Positions 10,428 through 19,271 of a stretch of 64,000 bases of DNA are shown here, in pieces. This stretch comes from Limnohabitans sp. 2KL-27 (GTDB lineage Bacteria; Pseudomonadota; Gammaproteobacteria; Burkholderiales; Burkholderiaceae_C), in the NCBI RefSeq assembly GCF_001269345.1, contig NZ_CXOP01000002.1, forward strand, positions 1,488,853 through 1,552,852, written 5' to 3'. The notes under the pieces were generated by a model. That model saw nothing but the letters and a program-made list of their open reading frames with translations, made no database searches and was not told the DNA's origin. The stretch's first letter is position 1, and every line of letters starts with the position of its first letter. The translations under genes and the position numbers were made by a program.

Positions 10428-10443
10428 GAGAAAAGGCTGCAAC

Positions 10444-10845
10444 ATGAAACACGCCCTGCACATCGACGACGCTGAAGTGGAGCTGAGTGCCATCCGGGCG
10501 CAGGGCCCGGGCGGGCAAAACGTCAACAAAGTCTCCAGCGCCATCCAGCTGCGCTTCGATGTGGCCGGCTCGTCCTTGCCCGACGATGTCAAGCAGCGCT
10601 GGCTGCAGTCGGGCGACAGCCGCCTCACGCTCGAAGGCGTGTTCATCCTCAAAGCCCAAAAACACCGCACGCAAGAAGCCAACCGTGTGGACGCCTGGGC
10701 ACGCCTGTACGAAACGCTGGACCAATACGCCAAGGCGCCCAAGGCCCGCAAAGCCACCAAGCCGACCTATGGCTCGGTGCAGCGGCGGCTGGAGGGCAAG
10801 TCGATGCAGTCGAAGATCAAGGCTTCTCGTCAGAACAGGGACTGA
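10444..10845 (+). CDS. arfB: Alternative ribosome-rescue factor ArfB (YaeJ-type peptidyl-tRNA hydrolase)
   Basis: Release-factor-like protein that frees ribosomes stalled without a stop codon. The 133-residue product has the GGQ catalytic motif at residues 23-25 in the context AQGPGGQNVNKV, and a basic C-terminal tail ending SKIKASRQNRD that in the family inserts into the empty mRNA channel. The frame is open upstream to 10363 but that part is the REP repeat, so ATG 10444 is chosen. Confidence 0.93.
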   Translation: MKHALHIDDAEVELSAIRAQGPGGQNVNKVSSAIQLRFDVAGSSLPDDVKQRWLQSGDSRLTLEGVFILKAQKHRTQEANRVDAWARLYETLDQYAKAPKARKATKPTYGSVQRRLEGKSMQSKIKASRQNRD

Positions 10846-10878
10846 CAGGGTTCAGCCAACCAGCCTGGCACGTGCGAC

Positions 10879-12135
10879 TCACCGCGGCTTGATCGGCACC
10901 ACACTCGCCATGCTGCGTGCACTTTGGGTGTAACCCTCGGGTGTCAGGTGCAGCAAGTCGGCTTGCATCCAGCCTTTGGCCAACCATTGAACCGAGGCAC
11001 CCGGGCCCCCCATGGCTTTTTGCCAGTGCCAGTGCACGCAGCCTTTGGAGCTGGCCAGTCGGTACTGGCTGTCGTTGATCAGGCGCAGGGTGTTGGACGA
11101 TCTTTTGGCGTCCGGTGGGCCGATCAGGATGCAGCGGGCTCGAGGGTAGGCGGTTTTGAGGCGGGTGATGCTCGCGTTCAGCTGGGCTTCGTAAAGCCCG
11201 ACCTTGAAGTCCGGATCCAACGATTCGTTGGTCCCCGACTGGAGCATGACCACATCGTAGCCGCCGTCCAGCGGGTCCTCTCGTTTCAGGTGGGCGGTGT
11301 CCACCACGCGCCAACCCTTGGCGGTGGCGCCGGGGATGCTGAACACATCCAAGATCACCTGGCTTTTGCCCTCGTACACCGGGGCGATGCCCGCGATGCG
11401 CAGCTGCCCGGCGATGACCCGCAGGCGCAACGTGGCAAACGGCTGATCGGCTTGCACGCGCAGGCGCTCTGGGCTGCCGGGCCCCAGGTTGACGATGGTC
11501 TCTGCCCCGTCATCGACGCGGATGCCCAGGACCAGCGTGCGCTCGGCCTGGTCTTTGGAAAAGTGGATGTCGGCCCATTTCAGACGGGTTTGGGCATCGG
11601 GGTAGCGAAAGTCCAGCCACAGGTAAGCGCCCGGGTTTTCCGTGCCCAAGTGGGCCATCGATTTGGCATAGGCTTGCGTGCCTTCGTTGGCCGATCGAAA
11701 GGCCAGACTCAGCTGCCAGTCGTCACTCAGGCAGGCTCGGCGCAGGGGGTGTCGGATGCCCTTGACGCCAAAGGTCGGGGCGATGAAGCTGGGGTGGGTT
11801 TGGGTGCGGGGCAGGCGCAGGGCCTCGAGCAGGCTGTCGGTCAAGGTGCCCGATGCCGTGTGGCTGTCGCCCCACAGGCCGATTTTGAGTCCCTGCGTGT
11901 GGCGGTGCTCGGGTGCTGTGTAAGTGGGAATGAAGCTGGATGGCTGCTGCTCTGCCGCCTGACCGGAGGTTGGCGCGTTGGCAAATGCCCGAGATTTGTG
12001 GGCCGGACAGCTGAACTCCGGCGGAAGGCTGGACCCGCTGACGCGCAGCAGCGCCATGTCCGGCGCAGCAAAAACGCCGAGCGAGCAGCAGGCCGCCAAG
12101 AGTGCAGCGGCAAATCGGGCAAAGACCGGTGTCAA
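10879..12135 (-). CDS. Secreted SGNH/GDSL hydrolase (putative O-acetyl esterase)
   Basis: A 418-residue protein with an N-terminal signal peptide (hydrophobic stretch 8-23 ending VFA-AP). SGNH blocks are visible: block I GLWGDSHTASG near 87-97 (catalytic Ser in GDSH), a GTNE block near 299, and the C-terminal DLLHLTPEGY block near 393 with the catalytic Asp and His. Between blocks I and III lies a beta-rich insertion of about 150 residues. A paralogue is at 15445-16959, and an acyltransferase with its own SGNH domain is nearby, so removal or transfer of acetyl groups on envelope glycans is likely. The substrate is not known. Confidence 0.78.
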   Translation of the reverse strand: MTPVFARFAAALLAACCSLGVFAAPDMALLRVSGSSLPPEFSCPAHKSRAFANAPTSGQAAEQQPSSFIPTYTAPEHRHTQGLKIGLWGDSHTASGTLTDSLLEALRLPRTQTHPSFIAPTFGVKGIRHPLRRACLSDDWQLSLAFRSANEGTQAYAKSMAHLGTENPGAYLWLDFRYPDAQTRLKWADIHFSKDQAERTLVLGIRVDDGAETIVNLGPGSPERLRVQADQPFATLRLRVIAGQLRIAGIAPVYEGKSQVILDVFSIPGATAKGWRVVDTAHLKREDPLDGGYDVVMLQSGTNESLDPDFKVGLYEAQLNASITRLKTAYPRARCILIGPPDAKRSSNTLRLINDSQYRLASSKGCVHWHWQKAMGGPGASVQWLAKGWMQADLLHLTPEGYTQSARSMASVVPIKPR

Positions 12136-12287
12136 AAAATGCGTCCCTTCAACCGAGTGAGGTGTTTTTGTACCACTTAGGTGTTGAACTTTTGGGGTGG
12201 TTTGGCCTGGATTTCAGGCTCGAAAATTGCTTTTTCCCCATCTGACTGTGGAATATTCGTCAATTTTTCGGTGTCCGAGCACCTCTT

Positions 12288-13415
12288 GTGCCGGTTGCCC
12301 ATGATGCCATGACCTTGCTTGCTTTAACGCCGTTCACCCCTCAGGCGTCCGAATCATCGGACCGCTTGGTGGGTACGTCTGCGCGTTCGGGCATACAAGG
12401 GGCATTTTCTCAGACCTTGTCCCAGGTCACTCAGCCGGGCGAGGTGGTGACGGTGCGCGCGGGCGATACGCTCAGTGGTTTGATTCAAAAACGCTTGCAG
12501 ACCTCGCATGCCTCGCTGCAGCTCTCGGGGGATCAGTTGTACCGGGTGGCACTCAAAGTGGCGGCAGACAACGGCATTCCCAACGCCAACCTGATTTACC
12601 CGGACCAACGGATTGATTTGTCGTCGGCCTCGACCTTGGCGATGGCCGAGGTCTTGCAACCCGACACACCCAACTCAGCCTGGGCGGGGCGCGGGGCTAA
12701 CCCCACGGCACCTGCCAGCCGCGTGGCGGCCGCTTCTGGCGGGCCGGCTTCAGCAGGTGCCAAGGCATTTTTGGCCCAGCACGCCCAAGCTGCCCAACAG
12801 GCCCAGGCCAGCAGCGGCATACCGGCCACGTTCATGGTGGCGCAAGCCGCGCTCGAAACCGGTTGGGGCCAACATGAAATCCGGTTTGACGATGGCCGCA
12901 CCTCGCACAACCTGTTTGGCATCCGCGCAGGTGCCAATTGGAAGGGGCCTGTGGCCGAGATCTGGACCACCGAATTCATCAACGGCGCGGCCCAAAAAGT
13001 GCGCGGGCAGTTTCGCGCCTACGGCAGTTACCAAGAGTCGTTCAACGACTATGCCCGCCTGATCAGCCAGAGCCCGCGTTATGCCAATGCCATGCGCAAC
13101 CTTAGCGATCCGCAGGCCTTTGCTTCCGCATTGCAGCAAGCCGGGTATGCCACGGCGCCCAATTACGCCCAGGTGCTGTCCTCGGTCATCCAGACCACCG
13201 AGCGCATGCAAGACAGCGTGCCGGCTTTGGCCAAAACCGCTGTGCCCTCCACGGCGCAGATCCTTGGTTTGCGCAGCGGCGGTGCGTTGACTCAGGACGC
13301 TGGCCTGAGCGCTTTGAACATGTTGCCTGGTGCTGCGGCGCTGCCCATGGTGGGTTCGCGGCAGTGGCGCCAGTCGCCTTACGCCGAGCTGGGCATGCCC
13401 AAAGTGCTGCCCTGA
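12288..13415 (+). CDS. LysM and glucosaminidase (FlgJ-C-like) protein
   Basis: Predicted peptidoglycan hydrolase of 375 residues. A LysM-type repeat occupies about 55-110 (VRAGDTLSGLIQ ... NLIYPDQRIDL) and an N-acetylglucosaminidase domain of the FlgJ C-terminal family occupies about 158-305 (SGIPATFMVAQAALETGWGQ, with the catalytic Glu in LETGWG, and the later YGSYQESFNDYARLI). No signal peptide is seen, as in FlgJ, which leaves by the flagellar export route; no other flagellar gene is in the window. GTG 12288 or ATG 12309 could be the start; neither has a strong ribosome site. Confidence 0.82.
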   Translation: MPVAHDAMTLLALTPFTPQASESSDRLVGTSARSGIQGAFSQTLSQVTQPGEVVTVRAGDTLSGLIQKRLQTSHASLQLSGDQLYRVALKVAADNGIPNANLIYPDQRIDLSSASTLAMAEVLQPDTPNSAWAGRGANPTAPASRVAAASGGPASAGAKAFLAQHAQAAQQAQASSGIPATFMVAQAALETGWGQHEIRFDDGRTSHNLFGIRAGANWKGPVAEIWTTEFINGAAQKVRGQFRAYGSYQESFNDYARLISQSPRYANAMRNLSDPQAFASALQQAGYATAPNYAQVLSSVIQTTERMQDSVPALAKTAVPSTAQILGLRSGGALTQDAGLSALNMLPGAAALPMVGSRQWRQSPYAELGMPKVLP

Positions 13416-13432
13416 CAAGCAGGGCCAAACGC

Positions 13433-15448
13433 TCAGTCGCCAGGCGGGCTGGTGGTGGGTGCAGAGGTCAGTGGCGCTGCCGTCTCAGGGGCCGCAATGC
13501 CCCCTCCCGTTGTCGGGCTGACTTCGGTTGGCGTGGGTGCTGTGCCCGTTGCAGCCGCAGGCGAGGCTGGACTGACAGCTGAAATGCTGCCTTGGGTCCA
13601 TGGTGGTCGTTTGACTTGCCGCAGCGTCGGCCCACTGACCATGACCTCGGGTTGTCCCAGCGCCATGCGGATCTGGTTGTAGTAAGCGTGGATGCCGACG
13701 CCCGACAGGTGGATGCCGTCTTGTACAAAGTAGTTTGGGTTGGCCTGGCCAATGGCGTGCCAATCGATCAGCCGCACATTGTCAAAGTTTTGGCTCAGCC
13801 GCCCGATCAGCTCGTTGTTCGGGCCGGTCCAGCGCCGGGCACCGTACACATTCAGCACCACCACCGTTTTGCGGTCGCTCAGTTGTTCCAGCAGAGCCCT
13901 GAACTGCTTTTCTGCCAGATAGCCATTGGTGCCCAGGTGGATGACCGTGGCGTCACCCAGCAGCGTGTCCTGGCGCAGGCTTTGCACCAGTTTCAGCCCA
14001 TCGCTGCCTTGACGGCCTACTTTGGCCTCCACCGAGGCAGAGGGCAGACGGCGCAACAGGTAGGGGCCTGCACCCAGTAAAACCGAGTCGCCCACCAAGG
14101 TGACTTTCTGATAGTGGGCCCCAGGGGTTTGCGCAGCTGTGGTGGTTGTGGTGCTGGCCGGGGCGGTTCGCGACGGGTCCGTCGCCATGCTGCCCTGGGG
14201 CGCTGTGCCTGTGCCGGGCAAGCCTTTGGGGCGGGAGCTTGCAGGCCATTCCGGTTCCGTTTTCCCGTTCTGGTCGGGCGTCGTGGTACCCGGCATGAAG
14301 CCCAGAACCGCGGCATTCACCCCCACCAGTGCCGCGGCTGCCAAGGTGCTGCTGCGCCGCCAGGGCTTGGCCTGTGCATTCTGCGTCCAGCGTGATTCCA
14401 CCCAGCGGTAAGAGGCTTCGGCGCACAGCAGGGTGATGGCCAGTCGGGCCGCGTTGACCCAGCTCAGCTCCAAGGCATCGGCCTGCGCCGAGGGGCGCAG
14501 CCACACCACCACCGGCCAATGCCACAGGTACAGCGAATACGACCGGGCACCCAGCCACAGCATGGGGCGGGTCGAGAGCATCCAGGCCACCCAGGTGCCT
14601 TCTCGGGTGGCCGCGCCGATCACCACACAGGTGAGCAAGGCAGCCAGCAAAAAGCCGCCTTGGTACAGGCCGGGCATGCCTTCGTGGGTTTCGGCCATGC
14701 ACCAGATCAGCGCCGCCAGCGCGGTGATGCCTGCCAGGTTCAGGATTTCGTCGCTGGCTTGTGAGGCCATGCGGACTTTCCAGGGGTTCCACCAAGCGGC
14801 CAGGGCCGATCCGGCCAGCAGCCCCATCAAATGGGTGTCGGTACCCAGGTAGACGCGGCTGGGGTCGCCGCCCTCGATTTGCGTGGTGTACAGCCAGGCC
14901 ATCCAGCCGGTGCTGGCCGCGGCGATCCAGCCCGCAGCCACGCCCAGACCGGTGCGGCCGGTCCGGTTCAACAACCACAGCGCCGCCAACGGCCACAGAA
15001 GGTAATACTGCTCCTCTACCGCCAAAGACCACAGGTGCTGCAGCAGGCGGGGTTGCTCGATCGCCTCGAAATAGGACTGCTGCGCGACGATCTGCCACCA
15101 ATTGGACAAGTACAAAAAGGCCGCTGGCAGGTCTTCGCGCAGGCGCGGCAGCGCAGCGGGCTGAAACAGTGGCGTGAGCGGCACCATCAACAGCAGCATG
15201 ACCAAGGCCGCCGGGAACAGCCGCCGTGCCCGGCGCATGTAAAACGCCGGGAAATCGATGCGCCCGGACTGGGCGTGCTCTTGCAGCAGCAGCGCCGTGA
15301 TGATGAAACCCGAGACGGTGAAAAAGATGTCCACCCCCAGAAAACCTGCGGGCAAAAAATGGCCCAGGTTCAGGTGGTAGCCGATCACGGCCAGCACGGC
15401 CACGCCGCGCAGGCCGTCCAGTCCCGGTAAACGCGCCAATGCGCTCAT
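13433..15448 (-). CDS. OatA/OafA-like acyltransferase with C-terminal SGNH domain
   Basis: Two-domain membrane O-acyltransferase. Residues 1-360 are an acyltransferase-3 domain with about ten hydrophobic helices and the N-terminal GLDGLRGVAVLAVIGYHL segment carrying the key Arg and His. Residues 440-610 form a periplasmic SGNH domain (GDSV near 452, GTNG near 504, DGIHLSG near 578), as in OatA of Gram-positives, where it places acetyl groups on glycan hydroxyls. The C-terminus is a Pro/Ser/Thr-rich tail of about 60 residues. The start overlaps the stop of the upstream SGNH hydrolase by four bases. Peptidoglycan, O-antigen or exopolysaccharide are all possible acceptors. Confidence 0.85.
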   Translation of the reverse strand: MSALARLPGLDGLRGVAVLAVIGYHLNLGHFLPAGFLGVDIFFTVSGFIITALLLQEHAQSGRIDFPAFYMRRARRLFPAALVMLLLMVPLTPLFQPAALPRLREDLPAAFLYLSNWWQIVAQQSYFEAIEQPRLLQHLWSLAVEEQYYLLWPLAALWLLNRTGRTGLGVAAGWIAAASTGWMAWLYTTQIEGGDPSRVYLGTDTHLMGLLAGSALAAWWNPWKVRMASQASDEILNLAGITALAALIWCMAETHEGMPGLYQGGFLLAALLTCVVIGAATREGTWVAWMLSTRPMLWLGARSYSLYLWHWPVVVWLRPSAQADALELSWVNAARLAITLLCAEASYRWVESRWTQNAQAKPWRRSSTLAAAALVGVNAAVLGFMPGTTTPDQNGKTEPEWPASSRPKGLPGTGTAPQGSMATDPSRTAPASTTTTTAAQTPGAHYQKVTLVGDSVLLGAGPYLLRRLPSASVEAKVGRQGSDGLKLVQSLRQDTLLGDATVIHLGTNGYLAEKQFRALLEQLSDRKTVVVLNVYGARRWTGPNNELIGRLSQNFDNVRLIDWHAIGQANPNYFVQDGIHLSGVGIHAYYNQIRMALGQPEVMVSGPTLRQVKRPPWTQGSISAVSPASPAAATGTAPTPTEVSPTTGGGIAAPETAAPLTSAPTTSPPGD

Positions 15449-16959
15449 GGTGGGGTCAGGCCGAAGTCGACCATGAAGGAGTTGGCCAATTCGCGGTAAC
15501 CGGCAGGGGTGAAGTGGATCAGGTCAGGCGCCATGAGCGCCGGGCTCTTGCGTGCCCAGGTGTAGGCGCTGCCGACGCCACCCATGGCGGTTTGCATGCT
15601 CCAGGCTTGGCAGCCGTGTTGGGCGGCCAAGTCGGCCTGGATTTGCCCAATGCGTTCGTGGATGCGCGCGTACTTGAGCAACTGGGCGGTTGGGGCTGCT
15701 TTGGCCGTTTGAGGCGGGGCTTTTTGGGCGGCTTTGCTTGGCGACGCTTGCTTTTTGGAAGTCTGGTTTTTGGCGATGGCGGCCTTGGATCGCTTGGTGG
15801 CCCTGGACTTGACGACCCGAATGCCCCGGTCGCCCGGCCCGATCAGCACGCACTGCGTTTTCGGAAAGGCCCGGCGGAAATTGCCCAATGCCCGATCGAG
15901 CATGTCCCGGTAAGCGTCTTCGTTGAAGCGCGGGTCATTGCCTTCGTTGGTGCCAAAGGCGATCAAGGCCAGGTCATAGGCCTGATCGGTGAACCAAGAC
16001 GACAGATAGCCCAAATCGCTGCGCACCCAACCCGCCATGGTGGCCCCAGGATAAGCAAACAAATCCAGCTGCAGCGTCGTGGCGGCGGGTGCAGTGGGCT
16101 CTGGCAGCTTCAGGCCTTGAAAGCGAAAGGCACCCTCGACCACCCGGATTTGCAAGGTGGACAGGGCCGCTCGGGTTTCCAGCAGCACGGCGTTGGGACC
16201 GGAAACCGTCTCGAGAATGACCAACGTTTCGGCTTCCCCGTCCACGCTGATGGCCAGCCGGGTGAGGCCTTTGCCATCGCCGTGGTGCAGGATCTGCAGG
16301 CCGGTGTGACGGGCCAGCCCCTGGGCGCCGCGCAGGTCCAGCGCCAGTGTGGCTCCGGGGCGTTTGGCCACCAGGCTCGTCATGCCGGGGCCTGGCGCAG
16401 CCGCAGCATCGGCGTGGGCATACGCCATCTCGCGCGCCCAGTCGCCGGACAAACAGGTTTTGCGCACCAGCGCTCGCACCCCCCCATGGCCGACGCCGGC
16501 ATGGACAAATCGGCTGGTGACAGGTGCGTCGGGCGAGGCCAGTTGGCGCACCATTTGGTCGCTGAAAAAAGCCGCGGCCATGTGGCTGTCGCCCCACACG
16601 GCCATGCGCCAGCCACGCGGGTCGCCCTGCAGCCGTTGGCCGGGCAGGGCCGCTGGGGCAGTGCGCTCGGCGCTCGCCTCTTGCAGCGCTTGGGCAACCT
16701 CGTCGTCGTCGGGGATTTCGGTGGGTTCAGCCACGGGGGCACTGGGGCGCGCAGTGGGTGGCCCTTTGCGTGGGCAGACCAAGCTGACAGGGGCAGCGCC
16801 TGAATTGCTGATCTGCAGCAACTGCGTCGCCATGGGGGATGTTGTCAGGGCGGGTGTGGACCCCACCAGCGGGCTGAAGCACCACAGCATCAGCCCCAAA
16901 AAATGCAGGCTCAGGTTCAGCCGCCTGCGCTGGTCAGGACCTTGGGTCACTGGGCTCAT
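15445..16959 (-). CDS. Second secreted SGNH hydrolase-like protein
   Basis: A 504-residue protein with an N-terminal hydrophobic export segment (about 16-38). SGNH blocks: [13 protein letters not shown] near 123, FGTNE near 336, and [10 protein letters not shown] near 480. Block order, the beta-rich middle and the C-terminal MGGxGxxYTW/V segment resemble the hydrolase at 10879-12135, so the two are paralogues. A basic, Lys/Ala-rich low-complexity stretch lies around residues 385-430. It is coupled by 4-bp overlaps to miaA upstream and to the acyltransferase downstream, suggesting a shared role in glycan acylation. Confidence 0.75.
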   Translation of the reverse strand: MSPVTQGPDQRRRLNLSLHFLGLMLWCFSPLVGSTPALTTSPMATQLLQISNSGAAPVSLVCPRKGPPTARPSAPVAEPTEIPDDDEVAQALQEASAERTAPAALPGQRLQGDPRGWRMAVWGDSHMAAAFFSDQMVRQLASPDAPVTSRFVHAGVGHGGVRALVRKTCLSGDWAREMAYAHADAAAAPGPGMTSLVAKRPGATLALDLRGAQGLARHTGLQILHHGDGKGLTRLAISVDGEAETLVILETVSGPNAVLLETRAALSTLQIRVVEGAFRFQGLKLPEPTAPAATTLQLDLFAYPGATMAGWVRSDLGYLSSWFTDQAYDLALIAFGTNEGNDPRFNEDAYRDMLDRALGNFRRAFPKTQCVLIGPGDRGIRVVKSRATKRSKAAIAKNQTSKKQASPSKAAQKAPPQTAKAAPTAQLLKYARIHERIGQIQADLAAQHGCQAWSMQTAMGGVGSAYTWARKSPALMAPDLIHFTPAGYRELANSFMVDFGLTPP

Positions 16960-17912
16960 GCGGACATCCAGGTCTGGGCCAGTGCCGTGACGGTCAAGGC
17001 CAAGGGGTGTGGGGCATCGGCTTGGACCAGGCTACGCGAAGGCATGCTGCGCAGCCAGGTGATCTGGCGCTTGGCCAACTGCCGGGTGGCAAAGATGCCG
17101 CGCTCTCGGATCTCGGCTTCACTCCAGCCCTCGTCCAGCCCCTGCCAGGCCTGGCGGTAACCCACGCAGCGCATCGAGGGCAGGTCAGGGTTCAGGTCGC
17201 CGCGTGCCCGCAAGGCCCTCACCTCGTCCATGAAGCCGGCCGCCATCATCTGGTCAAAGCGCTGTGCAATGCGCTGGTGCAGCCAAGCGCGGTCCAGGGG
17301 CTCGAGGCTGATGATGGGGATGTGCCAGTCGGGCGCGGAAGCTTTGGCGCTTTGGTGAAACGACGAGAGGCTTTGTCCGGTGGCGGTCCAGACTTCGAGC
17401 GCGCGGCCAATGCGCTGGCTGTCGCCGGGGGCCAAGCGGGCGGCAGTCTGCGGGTCCACCTGTGCCAATTCGGCATACAGGGCCGGCCAGCCGAGTTGCG
17501 CGGCGCGGGCGTGGATTTGTGCCCGTACCTCGGGGTCGGCCGGGGGCATGTCGTTCAGCCCTTCGAGCAGGGCCTTGAGGTAGAGCATGGTGCCGCCCAC
17601 CAGCAGCGGGGTTTTGCCGCGAGAGCGGATGTCTTGGATGAGACCGGTGGCGTCTTTGGCGAATTCGGCGGCACTGTAGCTGTCCAGCGGGTCCAGCGTG
17701 TCGATCAGGTGGTGCGGCACGGCAGTCAGCTCTTGGCGGCTGGGTTTGGCAGTGCCAATGTCCATGCCCCGGTAGACGAGGGCCGAGTCAACGCTGATGA
17801 TTTCTGCGCCGCCTTGGGGCTGGAGGCTTTCGGCCAGGGCCAGCGCTGCGGCGGTTTTGCCGCTGGCCGTGGGCCCCACCAGGGCGATGGCGTCGACGGG
17901 GCGCTGCGTCAT
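16956..17912 (-). CDS. miaA: tRNA dimethylallyltransferase
   Basis: Adds a dimethylallyl group to N6 of A37 in tRNAs reading UNN codons. The 318-residue product starts [20 protein letters not shown], with the P-loop GPTASGKT at about 12-19, and has the family segments [19 protein letters not shown] and [15 protein letters not shown]. The frame is open upstream into the MFS gene, but ATG 17912 overlaps the MFS stop by four bases and gives the standard length. Its stop likewise overlaps the next gene, so miaA is embedded in an operon with membrane genes. Confidence 0.96.
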   Translation of the reverse strand: MTQRPVDAIALVGPTASGKTAAALALAESLQPQGGAEIISVDSALVYRGMDIGTAKPSRQELTAVPHHLIDTLDPLDSYSAAEFAKDATGLIQDIRSRGKTPLLVGGTMLYLKALLEGLNDMPPADPEVRAQIHARAAQLGWPALYAELAQVDPQTAARLAPGDSQRIGRALEVWTATGQSLSSFHQSAKASAPDWHIPIISLEPLDRAWLHQRIAQRFDQMMAAGFMDEVRALRARGDLNPDLPSMRCVGYRQAWQGLDEGWSEAEIRERGIFATRQLAKRQITWLRSMPSRSLVQADAPHPLALTVTALAQTWMSA

Positions 17913-19126
17913 GCGGGCTTGGCCGATGTGACCACTGGGCGGCCGTGGCGTTGCACGCCTGTCCAGGCCACGAAGGCGATGAAAACGGCGCACAGCAACA
18001 GTCCATGGGCCAGTGCAAAGACCGGCTGGTCCATGTGGGTGCCCAGCCAGCCCCCCATGAAGAAAGCGCCCAGCATCATCAAAAATCCGTTCAGGGCCGA
18101 CGCCGTGCCGGCCCGGTGCGGGAAGGGCGCGACCGCGCCGCTTTGTCCGCAAGGCTGGTGCACGCCGTGTCCCAGCATGAAGATGTACATGGGCACCATC
18201 ACGGCCCAAGCGCCATACCAGTCTTGGCCTTGCCCGGCATAGGCCAAAGCGGCCATGCCCACCCCGCCCGTGATCGTCAAGAGGGCGGCGATGCCCACGG
18301 TGCGGTGCACGCTGGTGCGCCGCAGCATCCAGCGGCACCAAAAAGTGCCCACGATGTAGGACAGCGACATGCTCAGCATCAGAAAGCCATAAGCCGTTTT
18401 GCTGTAGCCCATGAAGGTGACGAAGACAAACGAGGAGCTGGCCAGAAAAGTGAACAGTCCCAGGTACGAGCCGGACGACAGGGCGCACCAGGTGAGGAAC
18501 ACCGGGTGGCGCAGGATGTCCAGATTGGCCCGCAAGAGGGGGCCAGCGCTCAGGGCGTGCGGGTCGGGTTGGGCCAGCGTTTCTTCAAAGCGCCAGGCCA
18601 GCAAGGCCAGTGTGGCCGCACCGAACACGGCCAGTGCCAGCAGGGCGTAGCGCCAACCCAGGGTGTCGGTCAGCATGCCGCCCAGCGGGGCGCAGGCGCA
18701 GGCGATGATGCCCAGCCCCGTGAGGGCTTGCGACATGACCGTGGCACCCTGCAGTGGCTGGAACAGGTCACGCACCATGGCGCGTGCGGCCATGACCCCC
18801 GCGCCCATGGCGATGCCTTGCACCGTGCGACCGGCGATCAGCCAAGCCATGTCGGGCGCCAGCGCACAAGCCACCGAGGCCAGGGTGTAAGCGCCCATGC
18901 CCCACAGCAAGATGGGCTTGCGGCCAAAGCGGTCAGACAACGGTCCCCAGACGAGTTGCGACAGTCCAAAGGCCAGCAACAGCGCCGTGAGGGTGAGTTG
19001 CGCCTGACCCATGCCCGCGCCAAAGCCTTGGGTGATGGCGGGCAGGGCGGGCAAATACAGGTCGGTGGTGACCGGTTGCAGACCGAGCAGCAGGGCGAGG
19101 ATGAGGACGATCAGTTTTGGCGACAT
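17909..19126 (-). CDS. Bcr/CflA-type multidrug efflux MFS transporter
   Basis: Twelve-helix major facilitator of 405 residues. The N-terminal motif [13 protein letters not shown] and the loop 2-3 motif [14 protein letters not shown] are typical of the Bcr/CflA drug:proton antiporter group (bicyclomycin, chloramphenicol). Actual substrate unknown. First gene of a four-gene chain (MFS, miaA, SGNH, acyltransferase) in which each junction is a 4-bp overlap. Confidence 0.86.
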   Translation of the reverse strand: MSPKLIVLILALLLGLQPVTTDLYLPALPAITQGFGAGMGQAQLTLTALLLAFGLSQLVWGPLSDRFGRKPILLWGMGAYTLASVACALAPDMAWLIAGRTVQGIAMGAGVMAARAMVRDLFQPLQGATVMSQALTGLGIIACACAPLGGMLTDTLGWRYALLALAVFGAATLALLAWRFEETLAQPDPHALSAGPLLRANLDILRHPVFLTWCALSSGSYLGLFTFLASSSFVFVTFMGYSKTAYGFLMLSMSLSYIVGTFWCRWMLRRTSVHRTVGIAALLTITGGVGMAALAYAGQGQDWYGAWAVMVPMYIFMLGHGVHQPCGQSGAVAPFPHRAGTASALNGFLMMLGAFFMGGWLGTHMDQPVFALAHGLLLCAVFIAFVAWTGVQRHGRPVVTSAKPA

Positions 19127-19157
19127 GCTGCTTTTGCGGTGGTTTTTTCGTGAAGCG

Positions 19158-19241
19158 CAATGGGCGAGGCCGGTGCGCGGCTGCCCTCATACGCGCTTCG
19201 CTCGCCAAATCCGGTAGGTCCCACACCGGCCTCGCGCATTG
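19158..19241. repeat. 18-bp inverted repeat with 48-bp spacer
   Basis: Arms at 19158-19175 and 19224-19241 pair with a single mismatch (core GCGAGGCCGGTG / CACCGGCCTCGC). The element fills most of the gap between mutL and the MFS gene. There is no following T-tract, so it is not an obvious intrinsic terminator; it may be a separate palindromic repeat type or an RNA processing structure. Confidence 0.55.
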
Positions 19242-19271
19242 CTGGGTGGTCGTTCAAAGTGAGGTGCACCA

